Assembly: GCA_938035125.1 (NCBI GenBank)
Contig: CALHNS010000052.1
Span: 1 to 32,554 of the forward strand
Source: an uncultured Granulosicoccaceae bacterium
Lineage (GTDB): Bacteria > Pseudomonadota > Gammaproteobacteria > Granulosicoccales > Granulosicoccaceae
Length of the DNA: 32,554 nt
Direction: 5' to 3'
In this document: piece by piece, positions 24,968-32,554 of the stretch
Position numbering within the stretch: the stretch's first letter is position 1
Layout: each line of letters opens with the position of its first letter
Program-made: the position numbers and the translations under genes
Notes under the pieces: model-generated
Database searches by the model: none
What the model was told of the DNA's origin: nothing
Seen by the model: only the letters and a program-made list of their open reading frames with translations

Positions 24968-25483
24968 TTACTCGATCAGCCGTGGCATCAACTGCACCAG
25001 ATTGCAGGGTTTGGTTCGAAAATCCAGCTGCGCGCTGATGAGCTTTTCCCACGCTAAGCGGCAAGCACCGGATGATCCGGGTAGCACAAACACAAAGGTT
25101 CGATTGGCAACGCCTGCCAACGCGCGAGACTGCAACGTGGAGGTTTTTATTTCTTCGTAGGAAAGTACTCGGAACATCTCGCCAAAACCACTGATCACTT
25201 TATCAAGTAGCGGTGTCACAGCCTCAGGCGTTCCATCGCGGCCTGTGATGCCGGTGCCACCTGTGGTGAGCACAGCGTCCACGTCAGGATCGGCGATCCA
25301 GCGGGAGACCACGGCCCGGATGGCATAGATGTCGTCTTTGACGATGGTTTTTTCCACATTGTGGTGCCCAGCGGCGCTCAGCGCTTCTACTAAGCGCTTG
25401 CCGGAGACGTCTTCAGCCTCGCCCCGAGTGTCGGAAATAGTGAGTACAGCAATGTTCAATGGTTTGAATTCGGCTTCAGCCAT
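24968..25483 (-). CDS. moaB: Molybdenum cofactor biosynthesis protein B
   Basis: MoaB/MogA-fold protein acting in the adenylylation of molybdopterin in the cytoplasm. Evidence: [13 protein letters not shown] (about 17-29), the pterin-binding loop [17 protein letters not shown], and [17 protein letters not shown]. Its 171 aa match E. coli MoaB (170). The N-terminal A-V-L-T-I-S-D-T pattern supports ATG 25483. No other molybdenum-cofactor gene is adjacent. It is divergent from rluB with a 60-nt spacer and lies 128 nt upstream of the S8 protease gene on the same strand. Confidence 0.94.
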   Translation of the reverse strand: MAEAEFKPLNIAVLTISDTRGEAEDVSGKRLVEALSAAGHHNVEKTIVKDDIYAIRAVVSRWIADPDVDAVLTTGGTGITGRDGTPEAVTPLLDKVISGFGEMFRVLSYEEIKTSTLQSRALAGVANRTFVFVLPGSSGACRLAWEKLISAQLDFRTKPCNLVQLMPRLIE

Positions 25484-25543
25484 AACAGTTCTTCGCTCAA
25501 TTACCTGATAGAGAGTGCATGTTCTGTGTAGTATGCGCCTGCT

Positions 25544-26353
25544 ATGGCCGAACGCTTACAAAAAATTCTTGCCAATACCGGTTTGGGCTCACGCCGCCAA
25601 TTGGAATCGTTAATTGCCGAAGGCGGGGTTCGTCTAAACGGTACGACCGCCAAGCTGGGTGATCGGGCCACGGTGGACGATGATTTGGTGGTGGACGGCA
25701 GATTCTACCGGGTTGTTTCAGTCGAAAAATCCAGTCGACGGGTCATCATGTACCACAAGCCAGTGGGGGAGATCACCTCGCGTAAAGACCCCGAAGGGCG
25801 TAAAACCGTGTTCGATCGGCTGCCGAACTTGCACAACAACCGCTGGGTGAGCATTGGGCGGCTGGATATCAACACCTTAGGATTGTTACTGCTGACCAGC
25901 GATGGACAATTGGCTAACGCTTTCATGCATCCCTCCAGCGAGATCGATCGTGAATACGCGGTTCGCATCAACGGCAAAGTGTCCGATGAGATGCTCCAGC
26001 GCTTGAAAACTGGGGTGGAACTTGATGATGGGCTGGCAAAATTTGACCGGCTCACAGACGAAGGTGGTGAGGGGATGAACCGTTGGTTTCGGGTGACGGT
26101 GAAAGAGGGCCGAAATCGTCTGGTACGCCGATTGTGGGAGTCCCAAGATGTGCAGGTGAGTAGGCTCATTCGTACGCGCTATGGACCAGTGGCTTTGCCG
26201 AAGTGGTTGCCGCGGGGTAAGGTGCATGAATTAACCCCCAGAGATGTGGAAGAGCTTGCCAAAGTGGCTAAATTACCCTCCCAACCAACGGACAATTTAC
26301 GCGCTGTGCCTGTGCATCCCAGGCACCGGCGTAAGTCGCGCAAACGGCGGTAA
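25544..26353 (+). CDS. rluB: 23S rRNA pseudouridine synthase RluB family
   Basis: Modifies a uridine in the 23S rRNA peptidyl-transferase region (U2605 in E. coli). An N-terminal S4 RNA-binding domain (1-55, RLQKILANTGLGSRRQLESLI) precedes the RsuA/RluB/E/F catalytic domain with Asp108 in IGRLDINTLGLLLLTSDG. The C-terminal blocks are TVKEGRNRLVRRLWE and the basic tail HPRHRRKSRKRR. The S4 domain plus VSRLIRTRYGPVALP favour RluB over RluE. tRNA-Ser follows 47 nt downstream. Confidence 0.92.
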   Translation: MAERLQKILANTGLGSRRQLESLIAEGGVRLNGTTAKLGDRATVDDDLVVDGRFYRVVSVEKSSRRVIMYHKPVGEITSRKDPEGRKTVFDRLPNLHNNRWVSIGRLDINTLGLLLLTSDGQLANAFMHPSSEIDREYAVRINGKVSDEMLQRLKTGVELDDGLAKFDRLTDEGGEGMNRWFRVTVKEGRNRLVRRLWESQDVQVSRLIRTRYGPVALPKWLPRGKVHELTPRDVEELAKVAKLPSQPTDNLRAVPVHPRHRRKSRKRR

Positions 26354-26400
26354 TGTTTTCAGCAGATAAGCGGTGAATTAGCTACACTAGCGGGCTAAGC

Positions 26401-26492
26401 GGAGAGGTGGCCGAGTGGTCGAAGGCGCCAGCCTGGAAAGTTGGTATACGGGGTAACTCGTATCGAGGGTTCGAATCCCTCTCTCTCCGCCA
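26401..26492 (+). tRNA. tRNA-Ser, anticodon GGA
   Basis: The 92-nt class II tRNA folds well: acceptor GGAGAGG with TCTCTCC, D-arm GGCCGAGTGGTCGAAGGC, and anticodon stem CCAGC/GTTGG around loop CTGGAAA, giving GGA. The long variable arm is TATACGGGGTAACTCGTATC, and the T-arm is GAGGG-TTCGAAT-CCCTC. Discriminator G and CCA (26490-26492) are encoded. It reads UCC and UCU codons. A weak -10 (TACACT, 26383-26388) with a GC-rich discriminator lies just upstream. Confidence 0.97.
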
Positions 26493-26813
26493 ACTGAAAC
26501 CCCCGTCCAAATGCGACACAAGTGCGACAAAGGGGTTCTCAACCGTTGAACTAATCCTCTCTTGCGACACCTGACTATCATCAGTGCTGTCCCTTTGGCG
26601 CCCCATGGTTCGTTTGAGGGCCACCAATTCGCTACTGAGTTACATTTCGCTACTCGTTAATTGAGTAAGGTTCGAGGTTTTCATCGGTAGTTTGCATTGG
26701 GTAGGGCTACAATCGGTCGATCCACCGAATAAAGTGTGAATTCAAGCGGTTGGACTCCACGGTATGGTGTGGTGATCTTGAGTTGGCTGTGCTTCCGCCC
26801 GATAAGGTAATTC
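26493..26813. other. 321-nt spacer between tRNA-Ser and the trypsin-like protease gene
   Basis: No convincing gene. GCGACA occurs three times (two within 12 nt just after the tRNA, one near 26565). A partial echo of the tRNA 3' part (AATCCTCTCT near 26555) and a small hairpin (TACTC/GAGTA near 26655) are present. A -10-like TACAAT at 26708-26713 lacks a -35. AAGG lies 7 nt before the protease ATG. There is no integrase gene and no full repeat of the tRNA end. Confidence 0.4.
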
Positions 26814-28553
26814 ATGAGAATCAAAAAACTAAGTGCATTCAGTGCCTGTTTGGCAGCCTTACTCAGCATCCCACAATTGGGATACAGCCAGGATGCACCT
26901 GATTTCTCTATCGATTTCGACGAAGTAGTAGCGATAATCGGTGGGCAAGATACCTTGCCGGGCCGATTCCCCTCAACCACAGCATTACTTCGTGTGTCTC
27001 CTACGCAAAGCCTCTTCCAGCGTCAGTTCTGTGGTGGCACGGCCATATCCGATTCTCATGTACTGACGGCAGCGCATTGTCTGTTTAACGCGTTCGGCCA
27101 AATCGATCCGGATGAATTATTAATTGCAGGCAATTTTGTTGATCTAGCCAACGACAGCCCTGCAGAAATTGAGGTAGCGCAAATTTTTGTGCACCCAGGT
27201 TATGACAATCGAGCAGATTTAGCCGTACATGACATCGCAATTTTACGAACCACCGTTCCGCACAATATCCCGCCGATTACATTATTTACCGGTAATTCCC
27301 GCGCATTAACAGGTGAAGATGCGTTTATCGCTGGCTGGGGAGTTGTGCAACTGCCACAATTTCAAGGCGATTCTGTGCGCTTTCCAAGTGTGTTACAAGA
27401 AGCGACAGTCCCGGTAACCGATTTTGAAACCTGTAATCGAGCGTATGGTAACCAGTTGAATGCTGCTCACGTTTGCGCAGGTTTTCAAGAAGGGGGTGTT
27501 GATTCGTGTCAAGGCGACAGTGGTGGCCCGCTCATGATTCGAGTAGAAGATCAATTGCTGCAAATCGGGGTAACCAGTTTTGGTAACGGTTGCGCTCTGC
27601 CTAATGCGTTTGGTGTGTATTCAAACATCGAGACATACCAATCTTTTATAGCCCGCATCGTGCCGCCGCCGTCGAATGGTAAAGCGCTATTTGGAGCTCC
27701 CGATCAATTTCAAAGAACGGTATCATCTAGTAGCTCCGACGATGATGACGGATCGTTTGGTTTAGGCTTGTCGGGTCCAGGTTTTTTTATAATGTTGGCT
27801 TTAGGTGGTGTGATGCGAGTAATAGGTGCGATGCGTGCTCGACGTGAGAAACAACTAGGTATGCGACGCGTAGCTGGCGTAGCAACAGCGGCTTTATTAT
27901 CAACGGGTTGTGCCTTAGACTTTCCCGCACCCACAGAACAAGGTTCTCAGTTCACAGCAACTCGGAGTACCGCATTGACAAAACAATCGCCTAACGAAGG
28001 TGGCTTAATTAAAGCGTCATTAGTTCAATCCTCTGATGAACACAAAGATTTACCCATGTTTGATGGAGCGGCGTTAAGTGAAAAACGTGCCAGTGTGGTA
28101 GCGGCGGCAACCGAGCGTTATGGGGTGGAGCCTGTGTGCGCGGTATCGAAAGTAGCTCCTACCAACAGTAAAAAAGCCGACCTTTATGAGCGTTGTGATT
28201 TCACAGGCTTTGCAAAAAGTTTTAAAGGCGGCACCATACAATCAGTGACCTACCATTTGATGAGTGGTCGTGTGGTGCAAATCGATGCTGTCTTGCACGG
28301 TGCAGCAGTGGCAATGGCACCCATGGCTAATACCTTAGATAAGCTGCTTGGTGAATCGGTATTCAGTGTAGGGGAAACCAAAGGGAAAACCGATGGCGCT
28401 GAAGCCTTACCACAAGCTGTTTATCACTGGTCAGACCCTGCTATGGCGTATGCACGATTGATGACAGAGGCTGGTGCGGATACAGAATCGTTCTTATTAT
28501 CCATTCAACATCCTAAATTCACCGATGTTATCGCTGAGCTGCCAGCGCTTTAA
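26814..28553 (+). CDS. Trypsin-like (S1) serine protease with anchor segment, fused in frame to a lipoprotein-like module
   Basis: Residues 1-26 form a signal peptide (cleavage near GYSQ). The S1 domain (about 41-283) starts at activation site IIGG and has His88 (LTAAHC), Asp140 (HDIAIL) and Ser236 (CQGDSGGP). A Ser/Asp stretch (304-312), a Gly-rich hydrophobic segment (313-338) and a basic tail (RARRE) follow, as in GlyGly-CTERM-type anchors. From Met350 the sequence restarts like a lipoprotein precursor: MRRVAGVATAALLSTGC, with the lipobox Cys at 366, then about 210 aa of unknown fold. A protease plus a separate lipoprotein appear merged, or the second may be translated from ATG 27861. The last codons and stop lie in a tandem repeat. 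Confidence 0.85.
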   Translation: MRIKKLSAFSACLAALLSIPQLGYSQDAPDFSIDFDEVVAIIGGQDTLPGRFPSTTALLRVSPTQSLFQRQFCGGTAISDSHVLTAAHCLFNAFGQIDPDELLIAGNFVDLANDSPAEIEVAQIFVHPGYDNRADLAVHDIAILRTTVPHNIPPITLFTGNSRALTGEDAFIAGWGVVQLPQFQGDSVRFPSVLQEATVPVTDFETCNRAYGNQLNAAHVCAGFQEGGVDSCQGDSGGPLMIRVEDQLLQIGVTSFGNGCALPNAFGVYSNIETYQSFIARIVPPPSNGKALFGAPDQFQRTVSSSSSDDDDGSFGLGLSGPGFFIMLALGGVMRVIGAMRARREKQLGMRRVAGVATAALLSTGCALDFPAPTEQGSQFTATRSTALTKQSPNEGGLIKASLVQSSDEHKDLPMFDGAALSEKRASVVAAATERYGVEPVCAVSKVAPTNSKKADLYERCDFTGFAKSFKGGTIQSVTYHLMSGRVVQIDAVLHGAAVAMAPMANTLDKLLGESVFSVGETKGKTDGAEALPQAVYHWSDPAMAYARLMTEAGADTESFLLSIQHPKFTDVIAELPAL

Positions 28554-28768
28554 GTCAGCGCAGGTGTAAGCGATTTAAGGCCGTACAGGAGTCAGCGTTT
28601 TAAACCAACACGGCTGCCAGCGCTTTAAGTTGGCACAGTAGCTCGTGCTTAAGGCAATACAGGAGTCAGCGCTTTAAATGAGCGCAGCTGCCAGCGCTTC
28701 AAGTAGGCACACAATCCACGCTTTAAACCAGCAAATTGTTACCCGCTTTATTGCGGCAAGCGTGAGCC
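28545..28768. repeat. 25-bp degenerate tandem array, about nine units
   Basis: Units begin at 28545, 28570, 28595, 28620, 28645, 28669, 28694, 28719 and about 28743, spaced 25 bp (24 where one base is lost). The core is GCGCTTTAAG, followed by a variable half ending near GGCACAGNAGTCA. Units 2/5, 3/6 and 4/7 are most alike, so a 75-bp higher-order period is visible. The first unit contains the protease stop codon (GCGCTT-TAA). It fills most of the 314-nt spacer before the TAXI gene. There are no spacers between units, so it is not a CRISPR array. Confidence 0.85.
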
Positions 28769-28834
28769 AATTGGTTGAAAATTCGCTATGAGCACTTGCA
28801 GCAAGCGGGCAAGTCTTGCAAACTGTCCAAGTGA

Positions 28835-28849
28835 GCATCATTGGGATGC
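28835..28849 (+). promoter_or_regulatory. Small hairpin just before the TAXI ribosome site
   Basis: GCATC and GATGC pair around a 5-nt loop. The stem ends 4 nt before the GGAG ribosome site (28854-28857) of the binding-protein gene. A second inverted repeat (ACTTGC/GCAAGT) lies 20 nt upstream. A role in mRNA stability or translation control is inferred. Confidence 0.35.
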
Positions 28850-28867
28850 CTCTTGGAGAAAAACACT

Positions 28868-29860
28868 ATGTTTAAGAAACTGTCCGCGCTGGTTGCGCTG
28901 GGTATAGCTTCGGCAGTCACCGTGCCCATGGCAAGCGCACAAGATTACATTTTAAATACGGCATCCACCGGCGGCACCTATCACCCCGTCGGCACAGCGA
29001 TTGCCACCTTGTCAAAAATTAAGCTCTTACCGAAAGAAAAATTCAGCTTAACAGCGGTTAATTCAGCGGGCTCTGGCGCCAATGTGCAAGCCTTAGCAGC
29101 CGACACGGCGCAATTTGCCATCGTTCAAGGCCTATTTGGATCCTATGCTGCAACCGGCACGGGCCCTGTTACTGAGCCACAAGAAAACATGCGTTCCGTA
29201 TCGATGCTATGGCAAAACGTAGAGCAATTTATCTTAGCCAATGATTTGGTAAAAGAGGGCACCGTTAGCGACCTTCTGGGTGCTAAAGGTAAAACCATGG
29301 CCATGGGTAAAGAGAACTCAGGAACCTTAGGTTCAAACTCTGTGTTGATGGAAGGCTTAGGTGCAAGCCTTGATGATTACGAATTAATGTACGCAGGTTA
29401 TGGCCCATCGGTTGATGCAATGGCTAATGGTCAAGTGAATGGAGCAGGGATTCCATCAGGCCCACCGACCAGTGCTGTCACTAAATTGTTGTCTTCAAAC
29501 GGTGATAAATTCACGCTACTAAACGTAACGCCTGAAGAAGCTGCGAAGATGGATGGTGGTCGTAATTTATGGGTGCCGTACACCATTGCAGCAGGCACAT
29601 ACCCAGGTCAAGATGAAGCGGTTGAAACCATCGCACAACCAAACTTCCTAGCTGTGAACGCCAGTGTGGATGAAAACCATGTGTATTTATTAACTAAATC
29701 CATTTATGAAAACCTACCGTTTTTACAAGCGATTCATAAAGCAACCAATGCGATGGATGTCTCTGCAGCAACGGCCGGTTTACCTGTGCCATTACACCCC
29801 GGTGCGGCCAGATACTACCAAGAAGTTGGGGTAGATATTCCAGCCCACTTACTGCCTTAA
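28868..29860 (+). CDS. TAXI-family TRAP transporter solute-binding protein
   Basis: Periplasmic binding subunit of a tripartite ATP-independent periplasmic transporter of the TAXI type, which captures a ligand, often a carboxylate, for a sodium- or proton-driven permease. ATG 28868 follows GGAG by 10 nt and gives a signal peptide (MFKKLSALVALG, cleavage after ASA). Family signatures are TASTGGTYHPVGTAIA, NSAGSGANVQALAADTAQFAIVQ and GYGPSVDAMANGQVNGAG. The 330-aa length is typical. The fused permease gene follows after a hairpin and a 9-bp repeat array. The ligand cannot be read from the sequence. Confidence 0.95.
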   Translation: MFKKLSALVALGIASAVTVPMASAQDYILNTASTGGTYHPVGTAIATLSKIKLLPKEKFSLTAVNSAGSGANVQALAADTAQFAIVQGLFGSYAATGTGPVTEPQENMRSVSMLWQNVEQFILANDLVKEGTVSDLLGAKGKTMAMGKENSGTLGSNSVLMEGLGASLDDYELMYAGYGPSVDAMANGQVNGAGIPSGPPTSAVTKLLSSNGDKFTLLNVTPEEAAKMDGGRNLWVPYTIAAGTYPGQDEAVETIAQPNFLAVNASVDENHVYLLTKSIYENLPFLQAIHKATNAMDVSAATAGLPVPLHPGAARYYQEVGVDIPAHLLP

Positions 29861-29878
29861 TCAGCAATACGTAAAACA

Positions 29879-29917
29879 CATCGCCTTGGTGCGCAGGTTA
29901 GCTGCATCAAGGTGATG
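29879..29917 (+). terminator. Strong stem-loop after the TAXI gene, attenuator-like
   Basis: CATCGCCTTG (29879-29888) pairs with CAAGGTGATG (29908-29917) over 10 bp including one G-U. The loop holds a nested GCAG/CTGC stem. Only a broken T-run follows (TTTGCTGTAATTT). Placed 18 nt after the binding-protein stop, it probably lowers read-through to the permease or protects the upstream mRNA, as in other binding-protein operons. Confidence 0.6.
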
Positions 29918-29942
29918 TTTGCTGTAATTTGAATGTAGCTAT

Positions 29943-30138
29943 TATTACCTGTATTACCTGTATTACCTGCGTTACTTGCGTTACTTGCGTTACTTGCGTT
30001 ACTAGCGTTACTTGCGTTACTAGCGTTACTTGCGTTACTTGCGTTACTTGCGTTACTTGCGTTACTTGCGTTACTTGCGTTACTTGCGTTACTTGCGTTA
30101 CTTGCGTTACTTGCGTTACTTGCGTTACTTGCGTTACT
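29943..30138. repeat. 9-bp tandem array, 22 copies, between the two TRAP genes
   Basis: The unit is TTGCGTTAC. TTAC recurs exactly every 9 bp from 29945 to 30134. The first three copies are variants (CTGTA or CTGCG before TTAC), two others carry TAGCG, and roughly the last thirteen are identical, which suggests recent expansion at the permease side. The array ends 21 nt before the permease ATG. Confidence 0.97.
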
Positions 30139-30158
30139 CGGTTGCAACAAGGTTGTCT

Positions 30159-32327
30159 ATGTCTGAACATGAAACAAACCTCAGTGCCTCCAACACCGGT
30201 AATGCACTAACGTTTAAAGAACGTTTATCCGATCTGGATTCAGCGCTCCGCACTCCGTTGCCATATCTTCCCATCTATCTTGCTATCGGTCTTTTTGGTT
30301 TGTGGCACATTGCCACTAATGTGTACTTAAATGAACGGGGGCTTTGGCAGAATTGCATTCACTTTGCAGGCTTTGCGTTACTTGCAGCCGTTACCACCGC
30401 TAAGGTTGATCAACGAGGGTTAGATTGGCGTTTTTGGGCAAACGTTGTATTTGGGTGTTTAATCGCATTAAGCGCATTGTGGATTGCCCATTTAGAAAAT
30501 GGGCTTTACGAGCGAACGCTTGCGAAAACTGGGCAGGCTTGGCAGTTTCGTCCCATCGATTGGTTTGCAGGTTTTATGGTGGTGTTTGGTGCCATAGAAC
30601 TTACTCGTCGGCTTACCGGCTGGATCATTCCTGCGCTGGTAGTGTTAGCGCTTTCGTATAATTTATTTTTAGGTGAGTGGATGCCCGGTGCGTTTCGTGC
30701 CGCCAGCTTACCGTTGGACGATGTGTTATTTCGTTCGTTGTATAACGATGAGGGCATGTTTGGCATCATCACCACCATTTCATCGGCCAACATCACTTTG
30801 TTCATGATTTTTGGTGCGTTTTTGTTAGTATCCGGCGCTTCCGACTTTGTCATTGAGCTCTCCAAATCCATCGCGGGTAAGCTACGTGGCGGGGCGGCTT
30901 TTGTTGCGGTTATGTCGTCTGCATTAACCGGCACCATTTCAGGTTCTGCGGTTGCCAACACTGCATCCACAGGCGTTATCACCATCCCGCTAATGAAGTC
31001 GAATGGATTTCGTGGCCGTTTCGCTGCCGGTGTTGAAGCCTCAGCTTCCACTGGAGGGCAATTGATGCCACCCATCATGGGGGCAGGCGCCTTCATCATG
31101 GCAAGTTATACCGGCATCAGTTACGGAACCATCGTTGCGGTATCGGTGGTGCCCGCCATTTTATATTTTCTATCGGTGGGATTCATTGTGCGCATTGAAG
31201 CAATGAAGTACGGTATTGGAACTGAGCAAGCGCAAAGTATCGATAAAAAGAAAATGTTAGCCGGTATGCTAAATTTTGTGTTGCCACTAGCGGTGATGAC
31301 GTATCTATTGGTGTCGGGCAGAACACCGAGTTATGCGGCCGCCATTTCCATCGGTACACTCATTGTGGTCAGTTGGTTAACGCCGAATAAAATGGGGCCG
31401 AAAAACATCTCGCGAGCATTGGCGCTCGGTATTACTACGTCCATCATGACGGGTGTGTTATTGGTAGCTGTTGGTTTAATAAACAATGCGGTAACCACAT
31501 CAGGTCTTGCGAATACCTTTGCGTTAATGATCGCGCAGTGGTCACAAGGCTCTTTATGGATTGCATTGATTCTAATTACTCTTGCATCCTTAGTATTGGG
31601 TATGGGCTTACCGGTAACAGCAGCTTACATCGTGCTATCCATTTTATCAGCGCCCGCGTTAGCGGGCATGTTGGCCGATGGTTTGATTGTTGAGCAATTG
31701 GTTACAGGCATAGGTGATCCTGTAGCGGCTGCCTCATTTTTGTTGGTTGATTCGCCCTTGGTGGAAAAGGTCACAACAGGTATGTCATTGGCCGAGGCCA
31801 GACAATTAATGGCCGCTGTGCCGTTTGAACTTGCAGTGGTTATTCGGCCCGCCTTAGTCGATGTTGAAAACATGACCACGTTCTTACTTACCGCACACTT
31901 AATTGTGTTCTGGTTAAGCCAAGACAGTAACGTAACACCACCGGTGTGTTTAGCCGCATTCACAGCCGCAGGTATCGCAGGCTCCCCACCCATGGCCACT
32001 GGCTTACAAGCTTGGAAAATTGCCAAAGGTTTGTACATCGTTCCTCTGTTGTTTGCGTACACACCGCTTATAGGTGGTGACTTAATAACCGTGCTGCGAA
32101 TCGGTTTTTTTAGCTTGTTTGGCATATACGCATTCAGCTGTTTACTGCAAAGGCACAGCGAAGGTCCGTTGCAACTGTGGATGTATCCGCTGCTTATTGT
32201 GGCTGCTGCGGGTGCGTTTTATCCGCTTAATTGGGTGTTTAATTTGGTGGGGGCTTTGTTGGTGGTCTGGATTGTTTGGTGTTCAAAAAAACTGCCCCAG
32301 TTGAGTGGGGCTGAACGACTCAGTTGA
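30159..32327 (+). CDS. TRAP transporter permease, fused small and large subunits (DctQM type)
   Basis: Inner-membrane permease of 722 aa working with the TAXI binding protein. The N-terminal four-helix DctQ-like part (about 30-200) precedes a DctM-like part with its conserved blocks: ALTGTISGSAVANTASTGV, GVEASASTGGQLMPPIMGAG, and later LVLGMGLPVTAAYIVL. ATG 30159 is chosen because AAGG lies 8 nt upstream and the protein then begins MSEHETNLSAS. The open frame runs back into the 9-bp array as Leu-Arg-Tyr repeats, which would be implausible as protein. A TAG in a variant repeat copy closes that frame. Its 3' end contains a terminator for the opposite strand. Confidence 0.93.
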   Translation: MSEHETNLSASNTGNALTFKERLSDLDSALRTPLPYLPIYLAIGLFGLWHIATNVYLNERGLWQNCIHFAGFALLAAVTTAKVDQRGLDWRFWANVVFGCLIALSALWIAHLENGLYERTLAKTGQAWQFRPIDWFAGFMVVFGAIELTRRLTGWIIPALVVLALSYNLFLGEWMPGAFRAASLPLDDVLFRSLYNDEGMFGIITTISSANITLFMIFGAFLLVSGASDFVIELSKSIAGKLRGGAAFVAVMSSALTGTISGSAVANTASTGVITIPLMKSNGFRGRFAAGVEASASTGGQLMPPIMGAGAFIMASYTGISYGTIVAVSVVPAILYFLSVGFIVRIEAMKYGIGTEQAQSIDKKKMLAGMLNFVLPLAVMTYLLVSGRTPSYAAAISIGTLIVVSWLTPNKMGPKNISRALALGITTSIMTGVLLVAVGLINNAVTTSGLANTFALMIAQWSQGSLWIALILITLASLVLGMGLPVTAAYIVLSILSAPALAGMLADGLIVEQLVTGIGDPVAAASFLLVDSPLVEKVTTGMSLAEARQLMAAVPFELAVVIRPALVDVENMTTFLLTAHLIVFWLSQDSNVTPPVCLAAFTAAGIAGSPPMATGLQAWKIAKGLYIVPLLFAYTPLIGGDLITVLRIGFFSLFGIYAFSCLLQRHSEGPLQLWMYPLLIVAAAGAFYPLNWVFNLVGALLVVWIVWCSKKLPQLSGAERLS
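32284..32311 (-). terminator. Intrinsic terminator for the minus-strand gene, inside the permease end
   Basis: Read on the minus strand, GCCCCA pairs with TGGGGC around CTCAAC (32294-32311), and AGTTTTTT follows (to 32285). It lies 36 nt after the stop of the transposase-like gene. It sits in the last codons of the permease gene on the plus strand. Confidence 0.8.
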
Positions 32328-32346
32328 AGCTCCAAAGCCGCAGATT

Positions 32347-32554
32347 TCATCCCAACGCCTCTTGGCGTTCTAAGTATTTACGCTGACGCTCTAACCGATC
32401 GCAGAGCACATCGATGTAGATGTCGATGTGATCGGACAAACGCTTGGGCCGTTTTGTAGTGCACCAGGTGCGTCGGTTCAATCGATTGATCTTGGCCCGA
32501 GCATTAGCAAAAGAATGATTGATGGTGAACAACGGGTCAAAATGGATTTTCTTT
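32347..32554 (-). CDS. C-terminal end of a transposase-like protein, open at the window edge
   Basis: The frame is open from the stop at 32347 to the right end, so this is the 3' part of a longer gene. The visible 69 residues include HFDPLFTINHSFANARAKIN, RLNRRTWCTTKRPKRLSDHI and DIYIDVLC, then a charged Arg/Glu tail. The RRTWCTTKR...L..HI..Y pattern resembles the C-termini of IS1-like and related transposases that I recall, but the catalytic part is outside the window. I cannot identify terminal inverted repeats or target duplications. It converges with the TRAP permease, with its terminator in that gene. A non-mobile helper protein remains possible. Confidence 0.55.
   Translation of the reverse strand, partial: KKIHFDPLFTINHSFANARAKINRLNRRTWCTTKRPKRLSDHIDIYIDVLCDRLERQRKYLERQEALG

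Noticed and set aside
26382..26627. Minus-strand ORF across the tRNA-Ser gene
   Set aside because: It is the reverse complement of the tRNA (the RERDSNPRYELPR-type artefact) plus spacer, a well-known false gene call.
28545..28768. CRISPR array
   Set aside because: Units are contiguous and degenerate with no unique spacers, and no cas gene is present.
30030..30158. N-terminal Leu-Arg-Tyr extension of the TRAP permease
   Set aside because: A good ribosome site and ATG at 30159 give a normal start. The upstream frame is simply the repeat and is closed by TAG in a variant copy.
29857..30210. ORFs made of repeated tripeptides (Asn-Ala-Ser, Val-Thr-Gln, Cys-Val-Thr)
   Set aside because: They are the 9-bp array read in different frames. 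They have no ribosome site and no sequence outside the repeat that looks like protein.

Overview
The window reads as a chromosomal segment of a Gram-negative gammaproteobacterium, probably a free-living, possibly marine heterotroph. The outer-membrane assembly pair TamA/TamB, lipoproteins with clear lipoboxes, and the DjlA, GlpE, TruD, RluB and RNase D families point to Gammaproteobacteria. The TAXI-type TRAP transporter and several exported proteases fit a heterotroph. No genus can be assigned from the sequence alone. Almost every base is coding and most genes are core or housekeeping. I see no prophage, integron or CRISPR array. Mobile DNA is limited to a transposase-like gene end at the right edge.

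Left part (1-3.5 kb, minus strand): UDP-glucose 6-dehydrogenase (lacking its last residues), a stand-alone MnmD-type tRNA methyltransferase with no ordinary start codon, and an unrecognised conserved gene in the same frame directly upstream of it. From 3.5 to 7.6 kb (plus strand): a secreted protein with two choice-of-anchor-D-like modules and a beta-propeller, an AlkA-type DNA glycosylase, and the AzlCD branched-chain amino-acid exporter pair.

From 18.4 down to 7.5 kb runs a tight minus-strand series: tamA, tamB, rnd, a DAHP synthase gene, a PlsC-like acyltransferase, a CdsA-like cytidylyltransferase, a CDP-alcohol phosphatidyltransferase, and a lipoprotein gene. Gaps are 5-46 nt and two junctions are ATGA overlaps, so this is likely one long operon joining outer-membrane assembly with phospholipid synthesis.

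From 18.7 to 26.5 kb lie a TlpA-like thioredoxin overlapping an SGNH-hydrolase lipoprotein, glpE, truD-djlA (ATGA overlap), a subtilisin-like protease, moaB, rluB, and tRNA-Ser(GGA). From 26.8 kb come a trypsin-like protease apparently fused in frame to a lipoprotein, and a TAXI TRAP transporter (binding protein plus fused permease).

The most unusual content is repetitive DNA. A 25-bp degenerate tandem array with a 75-bp higher-order period begins at the stop codon of the trypsin-like gene. A 22-copy 9-bp array lies between the two TRAP genes. Two hexanucleotide microsatellites inside phospholipid genes encode Ser-Asn/Gly-Asn and Ala-Asn runs. A 36-bp repeat lies in the subtilisin signal region. 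Two terminators lie inside the 3' coding ends of opposing genes.
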